This document shows, one piece after another, positions 9,010 through 17,441 of a stretch of 64,000 nucleotides of DNA. The DNA comes from Croceimicrobium sp965228705 (GTDB taxonomy: Bacteria; Bacteroidota; Bacteroidia; Flavobacteriales; Schleiferiaceae). A model generated the notes under the pieces. That model saw nothing but the letters and a program-made list of their open reading frames with translations. It was not told where the DNA came from and did not search any database. Location of the stretch: contig NZ_OZ245832.1 in NCBI RefSeq assembly GCF_965228705.1, forward strand, positions 372,001 through 436,000, in the 5' to 3' direction. Every line of letters begins with the position of its first letter. Within the stretch, counting starts at the first letter, position 1. The position numbers were made by a program, and so were the translations under genes.

Positions 9010-9546
9010 ATGAAAAGAAAAGATTATTTACGATTAAGTGGCTGGGTTCTACAGTTCATGCGTGGTCTATGTATTATCGCTTTGACATTAATGCTCTATG
9101 ATGGTATTCGGCATAGTATTGATCCCGATTTTTATTTTGTGCAATGGGAGTGGTATGGCCTCAGTGGGGATATGGATTTTGTGGAAGAGGGAGAGTATCC
9201 GCCCCAAACAGCGGCTTCTTACTATTTCAACTGGATTCAAATCTTTATCCAATTGGGTTTGATGTTTTTGGTTTGGACCCAATTAATCAGAGTGCTGAAT
9301 TCGGTGGTGAGCTTTGAGACCTTTATCAGCGATAATCCCATTCGCTTCCGTAAGATCGGCTTCTTAATTTTAGGAATCTTTTTTCTGGATCTGTTTCATT
9401 TCTTTGATGGTATGGACTCGGCAGATACAGAAATACAATTTGGAGCCAATTTTTCGATTCTCTTTTTTGCCCTAGGAGCCTATGTTTTGGCCATCGTATT
9501 TGAAGAAGGGAAGCGCCTGGCGGAAGAACAAAAATTGATTGTATGA
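9010..9546 (+). CDS. DUF2975 family membrane protein
   Basis: 178 residues with four predicted membrane segments (about residues 10-30, 68-90, 112-132, 142-165). The layout and the partner gene fit DUF2975, a family of small four-helix membrane proteins nearly always encoded beside a short XRE regulator. The molecular function is unknown. The ATG at 9010 is chosen; a TTG at 8992 would overlap the probable promoter element. The stop overlaps the next gene's ATG (ATGA, 9543-9546). Confidence 0.75.
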   Translation: MKRKDYLRLSGWVLQFMRGLCIIALTLMLYDGIRHSIDPDFYFVQWEWYGLSGDMDFVEEGEYPPQTAASYYFNWIQIFIQLGLMFLVWTQLIRVLNSVVSFETFISDNPIRFRKIGFLILGIFFLDLFHFFDGMDSADTEIQFGANFSILFFALGAYVLAIVFEEGKRLAEEQKLIV

Positions 9547-9752
9547 TTCGGGTTGAATTAGATGTAATGTTGGCGCGCCGAAAAATGAAATTAAAGGACC
9601 TGGCGGCTGAGGTGGGAATTTCGGTGACCAATTTATCCCTATTAAAAACTGGAAAGGCCAAAGGCGTTCGCTTTGAAACTCTAGCAGCGATTTGTGCGAG
9701 CCTGGAATGCCAGCCCGGAGATTTATTGGTATTTGAAAAAGAGGGAAACTAG
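9543..9752 (+). CDS. Short XRE/Cro-type helix-turn-helix regulator, partner of DUF2975 protein
   Basis: 69 residues, almost entirely one HTH domain: KMKLKDLAAEVGIS (helices 1-2), VTNLSLLKTGKAKG (recognition helix and turn), then LAAICASLECQPGDLL. This is the YozG-like group found with DUF2975 membrane proteins. Translation is coupled by a 4-bp overlap. Its TAG overlaps the TAG of the convergent deaminase gene on the other strand (9749-9752), so no space remains for a terminator. It probably controls its own operon, as inference. Confidence 0.85.
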   Translation: MIRVELDVMLARRKMKLKDLAAEVGISVTNLSLLKTGKAKGVRFETLAAICASLECQPGDLLVFEKEGN

Positions 9753-10264
9753 GCTTTTGGGCTTCGAACTTTCGCTTCGAATTCGGAGCGTGATCCTTTG
9801 CCAAACATCCAGAGACCACTGCGCATAAATACGGCTTTGGCTTCATCTTCATGCAAGCCACCATGCACCTCAGGAACTTCGCTAAAGAAAGGGGGGAAAT
9901 GATGGAGTTCGGTATCCTCCATAATATTCCATTTGCTGTGACCACCCATAAAGGGGGAGGTGAGTGCATATACCACTCGGCTCACTTTGTATTCACGAGC
10001 CATAAAAGCACACATGGGGCAAGGTTCGCAATTGGAATAAAGAGTAGCTCCTTTTAAATTGGAATGCCCCACTTTTTCATGGGCCAAATGCAAGGCTATG
10101 ACTTCCGCATGATCGGATACCCGACGGGCGGCGAAATTGGAAGATTCGGCAATAATTTCATCATCCATTACTACCAGAGAACCAAAGGGGGCATCGCCTT
10201 TATCCAAGCTTTGAGACGATAATTCTATACAACGTTTAATGTATTTGCTATCGGTATCTGTCAT
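9749..10264 (-). CDS. Nucleoside deaminase, TadA/guanine-deaminase-like
   Basis: 171 residues. The zinc-deaminase signature is complete: HAE (His52, Glu54) and PCPMC (Cys82, Cys85). The segment SNCEPCPMCAFMA resembles the GuaD/TadA branch. The protein has a C-terminal extension of about 50 residues beyond a typical TadA, so a free-base or nucleoside deaminase is as likely as the tRNA adenosine enzyme. It is a single gene, convergent with the XRE gene. Confidence 0.8.
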   Translation of the reverse strand: MTDTDSKYIKRCIELSSQSLDKGDAPFGSLVVMDDEIIAESSNFAARRVSDHAEVIALHLAHEKVGHSNLKGATLYSNCEPCPMCAFMAREYKVSRVVYALTSPFMGGHSKWNIMEDTELHHFPPFFSEVPEVHGGLHEDEAKAVFMRSGLWMFGKGSRSEFEAKVRSPKA

Positions 10265-10358
10265 AGCGGCGAAGATACATTATTGATATCGCATCCGGCG
10301 AAAGCCGAAAAATAGAGAATGCGGAAAAAAGCTAAATTCACGGCAAAGAAACACCCTT

Positions 10359-10841
10359 ATGCGATATTCATCTGAAATTACGATTGATTTACCCCGTGAT
10401 ACGGTGGTGGCCCTGTTTGATAAACCTGAGAATTATTCGAAGTGGATGAAGGGCTTGCTAAGTATGGAGAACCTGGAAGGTGAGGCCGGTCAGGAAGGTG
10501 CCCGCAGGCGCCTGAAGTTTGAAATGGGTAAACGTAAAATGGAGATGGTGGAAACTATAACTGAGCGCAATTTACCGGAGCGTTATGCCACTTCTTATGA
10601 GACTGCCGGCGTGTATAATGAGGTGCTCAATGAATTTATAGTACAAGGTCCGGAAAAGACCCTTTATCGCACCGAGCATTATTTTCGCTTTGATAGCTGG
10701 GGCATGAAGGTGATGGCCTTTTTAATGCCCGGTGCTTTTAAAAAGCAAAGCATGCAGTATATGCGCGATTTTAAAGCCTATGCCGAATTAGAGCAAAAAT
10801 TAAGAGAGGGTGAAAAAGTAGACAGCGATACGGAAGAATGA
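10359..10841 (+). CDS. SRPBCC/START-like ligand-binding protein
   Basis: 160 residues with the usual SRPBCC layout: the first strand SSEITIDLPRDTVVALF, a helix KPENYSKWMKGL, strands in the middle, and a long C-terminal helix (about 130-155). The ligand is unknown. It overlaps the next gene, a GNAT, by 4 bp (ATGA, 10838-10841), so the two are coupled. It begins a plus-strand run reaching to 13481. Confidence 0.75.
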   Translation: MRYSSEITIDLPRDTVVALFDKPENYSKWMKGLLSMENLEGEAGQEGARRRLKFEMGKRKMEMVETITERNLPERYATSYETAGVYNEVLNEFIVQGPEKTLYRTEHYFRFDSWGMKVMAFLMPGAFKKQSMQYMRDFKAYAELEQKLREGEKVDSDTEE

Positions 10842-11338
10842 TTAACAGCGAACGTTGCCAATTTCGTTTGCTCTCCAGGGAAGACTTTCCAGCCATACTG
10901 GCTATGTATGCAGAGCCTGATTCCAATAAATACATTCGACCCTTGCGGGAGAAAAGTCTTGAGGAATACCAGGTTTTTCTAGAGGCCAAAGTGAAGAATA
11001 ATCAAAGGGGGCAGGGCTATTTTTTTTCGGTTTTTGCCGCGGAAGCCTTTATTGGTACGGCCAATTTTAATTACTTCGAGGCGCTTAAATTAGAGCATGT
11101 AGGGGTGCATTTAGCCCGCGCAGCCTGGAATAAAGGCTATGGTACCGAAATCTTGATTCGCTTGAAGGATTTAGCCCTGGAGCAAGGCCGAAATGAAATT
11201 CATGCCTTGGTTGAAGAAGGAAATAAGGCATCCATTAGCATGCTGGAAAAAAGCGGCTTTGATCTCAAAGATCGATTGTATTTAAAGGGTGATCAATTAC
11301 GAATTTATAAGGCCATTTTAAATGAAGAGACTATTTAA
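10838..11338 (+). CDS. GNAT family N-acetyltransferase
   Basis: 166 residues, RimJ/RimL-like: RCQFRLLSREDFPAIL at the N-terminus, GVHLARAAWNKGYGTE as the acetyl-CoA loop (about 88-103), and NKASISMLEKSGF near the C-terminus. The substrate is unknown. It overlaps the upstream SRPBCC gene by 4 bp and the downstream DUF218 gene by 17 bp, so the three are probably co-transcribed. It is distinct in sequence from the GNAT at 2722-3249. Confidence 0.85.
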   Translation: MINSERCQFRLLSREDFPAILAMYAEPDSNKYIRPLREKSLEEYQVFLEAKVKNNQRGQGYFFSVFAAEAFIGTANFNYFEALKLEHVGVHLARAAWNKGYGTEILIRLKDLALEQGRNEIHALVEEGNKASISMLEKSGFDLKDRLYLKGDQLRIYKAILNEETI

Positions 11339-11966
11339 GGGACTGGGAAGAAAGATTATTTACTTGCTCATTATTGGAGCCTTTCTGGGAGTGCTTAATT
11401 ATACATTAATCTCCTGGCTAAGTAGTAAGGAGAATAGCTTTGATATTAATGAGGTGCCCAGCAAAAAGGTAGCTTTGGTTTTAGGCACCTCTGAATTTTT
11501 AAAAAATGGCTCTACCAATCTGTACTTTAAATTTAGAGTAGAAGCAATTGCCCGACTTTGGAAAGCAGGTAAGATTAAATATGTTCTGGTAAGTGGTGAC
11601 AATAGCAGGAAAGACTATGATGAACCCAGTGCGATGAAAGAAGCATTGGTAGAGAAAGGCGTTCCTGCGAGCCGTATTATTTTAGATTATGCTGGTTTCC
11701 GTACCCTCGACTCCGTTGTGCGGGCAAAGGAGGTTTTCGGTCAGGATGATATTCTGATTGTGAGCCAACAATTCCATGTTGAAAGAGCGCTGATATTAGC
11801 CGACTTTAAAGGAATAGAAGCTTATGGTTATAATGCTGTAGATGTAGAGGTGTACAGTGGTTTTAGAACCAAAGTGCGGGAATATTTTGCCCGTATTAAA
11901 ATGTGGTTGGATTTGCTAATTGGGGTAGATCCTAAGTTTTTAGGGGACCCCATATCCATACCTTAA
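11322..11966 (+). CDS. SanA/YdcF-like DUF218 membrane protein
   Basis: 214 residues. One N-terminal membrane helix (about 10-32) is followed by a DUF218 domain: KVALVLGTSEFL, FKFRVEAIARLWKAGKIKYVLVSGD, DEPSAMKEALVEKGVP, and ILIVSQQFHVERAL. This matches the SanA family, linked in E. coli to envelope permeability and vancomycin exclusion at high temperature. The biochemical activity is not established. The gene starts inside the GNAT gene (17-bp overlap). Confidence 0.88.
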   Translation: MKRLFKGLGRKIIYLLIIGAFLGVLNYTLISWLSSKENSFDINEVPSKKVALVLGTSEFLKNGSTNLYFKFRVEAIARLWKAGKIKYVLVSGDNSRKDYDEPSAMKEALVEKGVPASRIILDYAGFRTLDSVVRAKEVFGQDDILIVSQQFHVERALILADFKGIEAYGYNAVDVEVYSGFRTKVREYFARIKMWLDLLIGVDPKFLGDPISIP

Positions 11967-11976
11967 ATATAGGATC

Positions 11977-12483
11977 ATGAAACTTAGACTATTTCTTCTT
12001 TTCGTCATTTTTCAGGCTGCGAGCTTGCAAGGGCAGAATAAGCCTTGTGCTTGTTGCGAAGCCCCTTTTCGCCAATTCGATTTTTGGCTCGGAAACTGGG
12101 AGGTGAGGGATACCAGCGGTCAGGTTTTAGGTAATAATTCAATTGTTAAAGCAAAAGGGGACTGCCTTATTCAGGAACACTGGCAAGGACAAAGCGGAGG
12201 CAGCGGACATAGCATGAACTATTATGCCAGTACTGATTCTAGCTGGCATCAGCTATGGGTAGGAGGTGATGGAACCATCTTGAATTTAGTGGGCGGTTTG
12301 GAGAATGATGCTATGGTATTACGCTCTCAGGCTTTTAAAAGTAAGAGTGGTGTAATGCTACGCCATCAGATTCAATGGATACCTCTAGCGGATGGCAGCC
12401 TCATACAACATTGGCAATTAATTAATGAAAAAGGTAAGGCCCTTAAAAGTTTGTTTTACGGAGTTTATTATCCTGAAAATTAA
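11977..12483 (+). CDS. Secreted DUF1579-like protein
   Basis: 168 residues with a signal peptide (1-20, ending LQGQ). A cysteine cluster, CACCEAP, lies just after it. FRQFDFWLGNWEV is the recurrent opening of DUF1579-like beta-barrel proteins, and the rest alternates beta strands. The function is unknown. It follows the SanA-like gene by 10 bp and precedes the bestrophin gene by 11 bp, so it is probably in the same operon. Confidence 0.65.
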   Translation: MKLRLFLLFVIFQAASLQGQNKPCACCEAPFRQFDFWLGNWEVRDTSGQVLGNNSIVKAKGDCLIQEHWQGQSGGSGHSMNYYASTDSSWHQLWVGGDGTILNLVGGLENDAMVLRSQAFKSKSGVMLRHQIQWIPLADGSLIQHWQLINEKGKALKSLFYGVYYPEN

Positions 12484-12494
12484 GGAAATAGGAA

Positions 12495-13481
12495 ATGTAT
12501 ATTAAAAGGCATTATGGCTTTTGGATCACCTTGGGATGGTCTAAAATGCCCTTTATTTTGGGCGCGGTTTATTCCTTGCTAATCCTGGGAATTGCAGACT
12601 TTTTTGAAATCAATATGGCCTTTCCCTGGCAACCGGTTTCGGTAATTGGTATTGCGGTGGCCTTTTATTTGGGTTTTAAGAATAATAGCTCTTACGATCG
12701 TACCTGGGAAGCCCGTAAAATTTGGGGAAGTATTGTGAATAATAGTCGCAGTTTTGCGGCGGCCACCATCGCTTTTGTACAAGGTGAGAATGCCCTGGAA
12801 ATTAAAAAGGAGATGATCTTTCGCCATCTGGCTTGGCTTACGGCATTAAGGCATCAATTGCGATTAAGCAGAGAGTGGGAACATACGGATGAGCGCCTGA
12901 ATAATCGCTATAGCCCTACCATTTGTGAAGATTATAATACCAAACTGTTTTCGGAGCTTTCAGAATTCTTAAGTGCCGATGAATTGGCCTATTTGCAAAC
13001 TAAATCCAATGTGGCTACCCAGCTAATGCGTATGCAGGCCGAGCGCTTGCAAGCATTAAAAGATCAGGATTATATTGAGGATTTTCGTCATATGGAGCTC
13101 CATCAATTAATGGTTTCCTTTTATGAAGACCAGGGGAAGTCGGAGCGGATTAAAAACTTTCCTTTTCCGCGCCAATATGCCTCCACAGCACTTTGGCTTA
13201 CCATGGTTTTTGCGGTTTTTGTCCCTTTCGGGATGATGGATGTATTTCACGCTCATGATGCCTGGCTTCATTATTTAAGTCCTCTAATTTCAGGCTTGGT
13301 GATCTGGATTTTCTTCCTGATGGAAAAGATTGGCGACTATTCCGAAAACCCTTTTGAAGGCACTTATAATGATGTGCCCATCACTTCCATTGCCCGAGGT
13401 ATAGAAATCGATCTCAAAGAAATGCTGGATTTGGAAAGTATACCCAAACCCATTCAGGCTGAAAAAGGCTTTTTGATGTAA
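12495..13481 (+). CDS. Bestrophin-like (UPF0187/YneE family) ion channel
   Basis: 328 residues with two pairs of hydrophobic segments (about 18-60 and 230-275), as in bacterial bestrophin homologues. Family hallmarks visible: FYLGFKNNSSYDRTWEARK (residues 56-74) and the downstream SENPFEGTYNDVP segment, matching the acidic NPF-containing region of the family. Bacterial members form pentameric ion channels. Last gene of the plus-strand run. Its TAA is directly followed by the stop codon of the convergent rlmH gene, with no gap. Confidence 0.9.
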   Translation: MYIKRHYGFWITLGWSKMPFILGAVYSLLILGIADFFEINMAFPWQPVSVIGIAVAFYLGFKNNSSYDRTWEARKIWGSIVNNSRSFAAATIAFVQGENALEIKKEMIFRHLAWLTALRHQLRLSREWEHTDERLNNRYSPTICEDYNTKLFSELSEFLSADELAYLQTKSNVATQLMRMQAERLQALKDQDYIEDFRHMELHQLMVSFYEDQGKSERIKNFPFPRQYASTALWLTMVFAVFVPFGMMDVFHAHDAWLHYLSPLISGLVIWIFFLMEKIGDYSENPFEGTYNDVPITSIARGIEIDLKEMLDLESIPKPIQAEKGFLM

Positions 13482-13955
13482 TCAATCGTGATGATAGGGT
13501 TCGCCCTTTAATATTGTAGCGGCTCGATACAATTGCTCGGCGAAGAGCGCCCGCACAATTTGATGGGAGAAGGTCATAGCGGAGAGACTGAGCTTATAAT
13601 TCGCACGGGCATAAACAGCTGGCGAAAAGCCATAAGGACCACCAATTAGGAAGATTAAGCGGCGAGGACTTTGGTTAAACCATTGCTGAATTTGGGCGGC
13701 AAATTTCCGGGAACTGAGCGATTTCCCATTTTCATCCAATAATACCAGCCAATCGCCAGCCTGCAATTCGGCCAAAAGCTTTTGTCCTTCTTGTTGCGCT
13801 ACTTCTTGAGTGCTCAGCTTATTGCTATTGCGTAAATCAGGTAGTACCTTTACTTCAAAGGGCCAATAACGTTGCAGTCTTTGGTAATATTCCTGTTCCA
13901 ATTCGGCAGTAGCCGACTGGGTAGTTTTGCCGTGAAGGAGAACAAGTACTTTCAT
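13482..13955 (-). CDS. rlmH: 23S rRNA (pseudouridine1915-N3)-methyltransferase RlmH
   Basis: 157 residues, the normal length for this SPOUT methyltransferase, which modifies helix 69 of 23S rRNA. The SAM-knot motifs are intact: LIGGPYGFSP (about 102-111) and LSLSAMTFSHQIVRALFAEQ (about 122-141), ending in YHHD. The C-terminal Tyr-His pair is typical. It is convergent and gapless with the bestrophin-like gene. Confidence 0.97.
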   Translation of the reverse strand: MKVLVLLHGKTTQSATAELEQEYYQRLQRYWPFEVKVLPDLRNSNKLSTQEVAQQEGQKLLAELQAGDWLVLLDENGKSLSSRKFAAQIQQWFNQSPRRLIFLIGGPYGFSPAVYARANYKLSLSAMTFSHQIVRALFAEQLYRAATILKGEPYHHD

Positions 13956-14112
13956 ATTGGAAGGCGCAAATTAGGAAATGTTAGCGGGGCGCTGCTTGCT
14001 TCGGATTGAAATGCTCTAATTGACTATTGTTTAAAAAGCTGCTTAAATCTTCATTTAGAGAAAATCAGATATTTCTGAATATTGATTTATTTAGTGCTGA
14101 CTAGAAAAAAGC

Positions 14113-15195
14113 ATGAAATCCAACCAACGCAATGTATTGCTTATCGCTTATGATGAGCATTTAGTCTTGAGCTTCCTCTATTGCCTGCGCAAGGAGCCGG
14201 GTTATCGTTACTTTCTTTTAACGCATAAAGCTAAGAGTTCAGCGGGTTGGTCTCGCTACTTAAAGGATGTGCATTTCTATAAGGAATATTCCGAATTAGA
14301 AAAGGTAATCCCGGAATGCCTGCGTAAATGGGATATTGATGTTCTCATGCCTATCGGTGAAAAAGAGTCTTTGGAGGTTAGCAAGAATCGCCCGACCCTG
14401 GAGAAGCTTTGCAAAGTGATGCCTTTAACGGATCCGGAGCATTTTGCCATAGCTACTAATAAGAAAGCACTGAATCAGTTTTTACTAAAACAGGAGCTAC
14501 CTTTAATGTCGGCAACCTTGGATTTGGATGCTCCTAATTTTGAAAGTCGTCTGGAAAGCTTTCCCTTTCCCGCTCTTTTGAAATCCGCTCAAGGGGCCTT
14601 TGGTAGTGGAATTGTTACCATGCTTACCCAGGCCGATTTAGAAGCTTATCTACTTAAGAATGAAGTAGACAAGCAGGGTTTCTATTTGCAAGAATATGTA
14701 GGGGGGAACGATATCAATTTTAATGTGATTTGTAAAGACGGTGATATCCTGCATTATTCCTATCAAGAATCGCCTCCCAAGCAATTGGGCAATTACAATA
14801 AGAATGATGATTTAATCTTTAAGGATGATCCGGAGGTAGTAAAGGCCATGAGCCCAATGCTTAAGGCCTTAAATTATCAAGGCGTAGCCTGTATTGACTT
14901 ACGCCGTAATCCAGCTGGTAAGGTTTATCTACTGGAAATTAATGCGCGCTTTTGGGGATCTATGATGGCCTCCATGACCAAAGCCGGGGTGAACTTCCCT
15001 TTGTTGATGCTCAAATTAACGGTAGATGAAATTGCTCCTTCCTACCAAAGAAAGGAGGGGAGTCAACTATCCTTACAAAGCTTTGTGAAGCAATTCCTTC
15101 GCTTCAAATGGCCAGAGCTTAAGCAGTTAAAATATTGGCCTTACTTCAATGATCCCATGGCCAGGATTATGAAGTATTGGTATCAGAAGTTTTAA
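14113..15195 (+). CDS. ATP-grasp enzyme of unknown substrate
   Basis: 360 residues. Pre-ATP-grasp region (1-110) contains VLLIAYDEHL and VLMPIGEKES; the ATP-grasp core (about 120-300) contains FPALLKSAQGAFGSGI and the catalytic region YLLEINARFWGSM, with Glu and Asn metal ligands in EINARFWG. This fits carbamoyl-phosphate-synthase-like carboxylate-amine ligases, such as those of cell-surface or natural-product assembly. The substrate cannot be inferred and the neighbours give no clue. A C-terminal tail of about 50 basic residues is unusual. Confidence 0.75.
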   Translation: MKSNQRNVLLIAYDEHLVLSFLYCLRKEPGYRYFLLTHKAKSSAGWSRYLKDVHFYKEYSELEKVIPECLRKWDIDVLMPIGEKESLEVSKNRPTLEKLCKVMPLTDPEHFAIATNKKALNQFLLKQELPLMSATLDLDAPNFESRLESFPFPALLKSAQGAFGSGIVTMLTQADLEAYLLKNEVDKQGFYLQEYVGGNDINFNVICKDGDILHYSYQESPPKQLGNYNKNDDLIFKDDPEVVKAMSPMLKALNYQGVACIDLRRNPAGKVYLLEINARFWGSMMASMTKAGVNFPLLMLKLTVDEIAPSYQRKEGSQLSLQSFVKQFLRFKWPELKQLKYWPYFNDPMARIMKYWYQKF

Positions 15196-15257
15196 TAGGG
15201 CATATGCCGTATTGTCTTAAACCCTGAGGCTGAGCATATTTGGACAAAATCCAAATC

Positions 15258-16010
15258 ATGCGATACATTAAGTACTTTTTATTCTCATTCGGCTTGCTGG
15301 CTTTGACGGCATGTTCGGAGGATTCTGACGATAACAATCCTGAGCCAGGCACCAGCTTGCCCGGACCCATCAGCGGAACTTCAGTAAATCTGCAATGTTC
15401 CTTTGCGACCACAGGAGCACCCCATCAGGTAGGAGCAGAAGCCCTGTTTAGCTTTGGTTCTACTGGCAGCCTGGGCATCGACTTTAATCCTGCTGCCAAT
15501 GATGGTAATGAGGTTTCCGTGTCTAGCTCCACTTTAGTGGGCAATGAATACATCTGGGAAGATGCCAATGGGGGCTATAAATATGCCCTTTCGCTTAGCA
15601 CGGATGATAGCCTGAATGAAGTGAACGTTTTTGATTTACAAGACAATTTCTTGAATCAATGGACTCCAATCCCCGATGGACCCGCCAATTTAAATTTGAT
15701 TAAGGCCTTAGCTGGTACCTATACCGTAAACAGTGTAAACGGTGGAACGCATAGTAGAGGAACCTTTAGTATTGGCACAGATGGCAGCATCGACTTTGAT
15801 GATGGTATTGCCTTTAGTCCTTCGGATTATGCCTTGGTTACCGATCGCCTATCGGTTTTAGATGCCATTTTTGTTGATATGAATCCCTGGCCGGATGAAC
15901 CATATCCGCGCATTGAACTCTTTGTAGACCCTAATGATCAAAGTCAATTGATCCAGGTTGTATACCGTGCTAATTACCCCAATTCCGGTTCCGTAGAAAT
16001 CAATTTCTAG
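15258..16010 (+). CDS. Hypothetical lipoprotein
   Basis: 250 residues. The signal sequence ends in a clear lipobox, LTACS (Cys about 19), followed by an acidic/Pro linker. The rest is beta-rich and without a family I recognise. Start choice: the ATG at 15258 directly precedes the signal peptide; a TTG at 15240 gives a longer but less likely form. A CATATTTG at 15235-15242 is a one-mismatch -7 element. An intrinsic terminator follows. Confidence 0.75.
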   Translation: MRYIKYFLFSFGLLALTACSEDSDDNNPEPGTSLPGPISGTSVNLQCSFATTGAPHQVGAEALFSFGSTGSLGIDFNPAANDGNEVSVSSSTLVGNEYIWEDANGGYKYALSLSTDDSLNEVNVFDLQDNFLNQWTPIPDGPANLNLIKALAGTYTVNSVNGGTHSRGTFSIGTDGSIDFDDGIAFSPSDYALVTDRLSVLDAIFVDMNPWPDEPYPRIELFVDPNDQSQLIQVVYRANYPNSGSVEINF

Positions 16011-16017
16011 AAAAATC

Positions 16018-16044
16018 AAATCCCGATTCGTCGGGATTTTTTTT
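16018..16044 (+). terminator. Intrinsic terminator after the lipoprotein gene
   Basis: A 9-bp stem, AAATCCCGA (16018-16026) with TCGGGATTT (16031-16039), has a TTCG tetraloop and a T run to 16044. Confidence 0.9.
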
Positions 16045-16100
16045 GGCTTCAACCTGGTTTGTACCCTACCTTTTGCGGGTCAATATATGATGTCCCCGCT

Positions 16101-17309
16101 ATGTTGAAAGCCCCTCTGCCAGCAAATGAAAAGGAGAGATTAGCCCATCTCTATGAATATTCTCTTTTAGACACCATGGATGAAGAGGAATATGACCAAA
16201 TCACCAAAATGGCTTCTTTGCTTTGTGATGTTCCGATCAGTATAATTTCCTTGATCGACCGGGATCGGCAGTGGTTTAAATCCAGAGTGGGATTAGATTC
16301 GAAGGAAACCAGTCGGGATGTGGCCTTTTGCGCCCATGCTATTTTGGATAAGGAGCAGATTTTAGAAATTCCTGATTCCCGAAAGGATGAGCGCTTTAAT
16401 GATAATCCTCTGGTACAAGACGATCCTAATATTGTGTTCTATGCCGGGGTTCCTCTGGTTAGTGAAAATGATATGGCTCTGGGTACCCTTTGTGTTATTG
16501 ATCGGGTTCCGCGCACCCTTTCCGAATCCCAGAAAGAAAGTTTAAGGATCCTCGCCGATCAGGTGGTGAAGCTTTTCGAACTGCATAAGGCAGGTTTACA
16601 AAAGGATCGCTATTTGCGCGATTTGGAAGCTCGTAATAAGAGTTTGGAAGAGTTTGCTCGGGTAGCGGCGCATGATATAAAATCACCTTTGGCCAGTATA
16701 AAAGCGGCCTCTCAAATGATACTGTCCAAACCGGAGAATTTGGATGAGGAGCAATTGTCGCTCATGGAATTGTTGAACCAAAGTTCCGATCAATTGAGTG
16801 GCTTGATTGAAGGTATATTACGACACTCTCGCTCTAACGTTTTGATCCTGGAGGAAAAAAGCTGGTTCTCTTTACCTGAATTGGTAGATGGCTGTATGAA
16901 AATGATGGAGCCTTTGGGGAAATGTCCGATTAAAGCGGAGTTTCCCAAGGGATTAGATCAAATCTATTCAAACCGTACGGCCTGGCAGCAAATTACCATC
17001 AATTTATTGGCCAATGCTATTAAGTACAATAACAATCCAAAACCCTGGATTAAGGTTAAACTGAAGGCAAAGTCTCAAGCGATTCAATTGAAGATTTGCG
17101 ATAATGGCCCGGGAATTCTTCCAGAGGATCAGCAGCGAATTTTTAAGCTCTTTGAAACTACCCAAAACCGAGATCAAAGCGGAAATACAGGTACCGGAAT
17201 CGGCTTGGCTACTGTAAAGAATATTGTGTCGGGTTTAGGAGGAGAGATTAGCCTGGAATCCAAAGTAGGAGAGGGATCAGCCTTTGTGGTGCAGATTCCG
17301 ATTGTCTAG
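16101..17309 (+). CDS. GAF domain sensor histidine kinase
   Basis: 402 residues, cytosolic, no membrane segment. The N-terminal GAF domain (about 20-165) has the typical LLDTMDEEEYD and DRDRQWFKSRVGL segments and SRDVAFCAHAIL. The HisKA domain follows with His191 in AAHDIKSPLASI. The HATPase domain has INLLANAIKYNN (N box), DNGPGIL (G1) and GTGIGLATVKNIV (G2). The ligand is unknown. There is no response regulator next to it, so it is an orphan kinase. The ATG at 16101 fits the family start; a TTG at 16059 lies just after the terminator. Confidence 0.92.
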   Translation: MLKAPLPANEKERLAHLYEYSLLDTMDEEEYDQITKMASLLCDVPISIISLIDRDRQWFKSRVGLDSKETSRDVAFCAHAILDKEQILEIPDSRKDERFNDNPLVQDDPNIVFYAGVPLVSENDMALGTLCVIDRVPRTLSESQKESLRILADQVVKLFELHKAGLQKDRYLRDLEARNKSLEEFARVAAHDIKSPLASIKAASQMILSKPENLDEEQLSLMELLNQSSDQLSGLIEGILRHSRSNVLILEEKSWFSLPELVDGCMKMMEPLGKCPIKAEFPKGLDQIYSNRTAWQQITINLLANAIKYNNNPKPWIKVKLKAKSQAIQLKICDNGPGILPEDQQRIFKLFETTQNRDQSGNTGTGIGLATVKNIVSGLGGEISLESKVGEGSAFVVQIPIV

Positions 17310-17441
17310 TATTTACCCCCATCTTTAAGTCTAAAAAGGCATTAAAAACCATTCATCGCACATTTTGGTTCGTTGATCGATTTTTTAGCATCACATCATA
17401 GGACTGTTTCATTTTTGCAGTGTACTAAGTGATTGACGACA

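Noticed and set aside
9472..9969. 165-residue minus-strand reading frame with no signal or motif
   Set aside because: It overlaps the DUF2975, XRE and deaminase genes in other frames, which are well supported.
15199..15208. GGCATATGCC palindrome after the ATP-grasp gene as a terminator
   Set aside because: No loop and no T run, so a functional terminator is unlikely.
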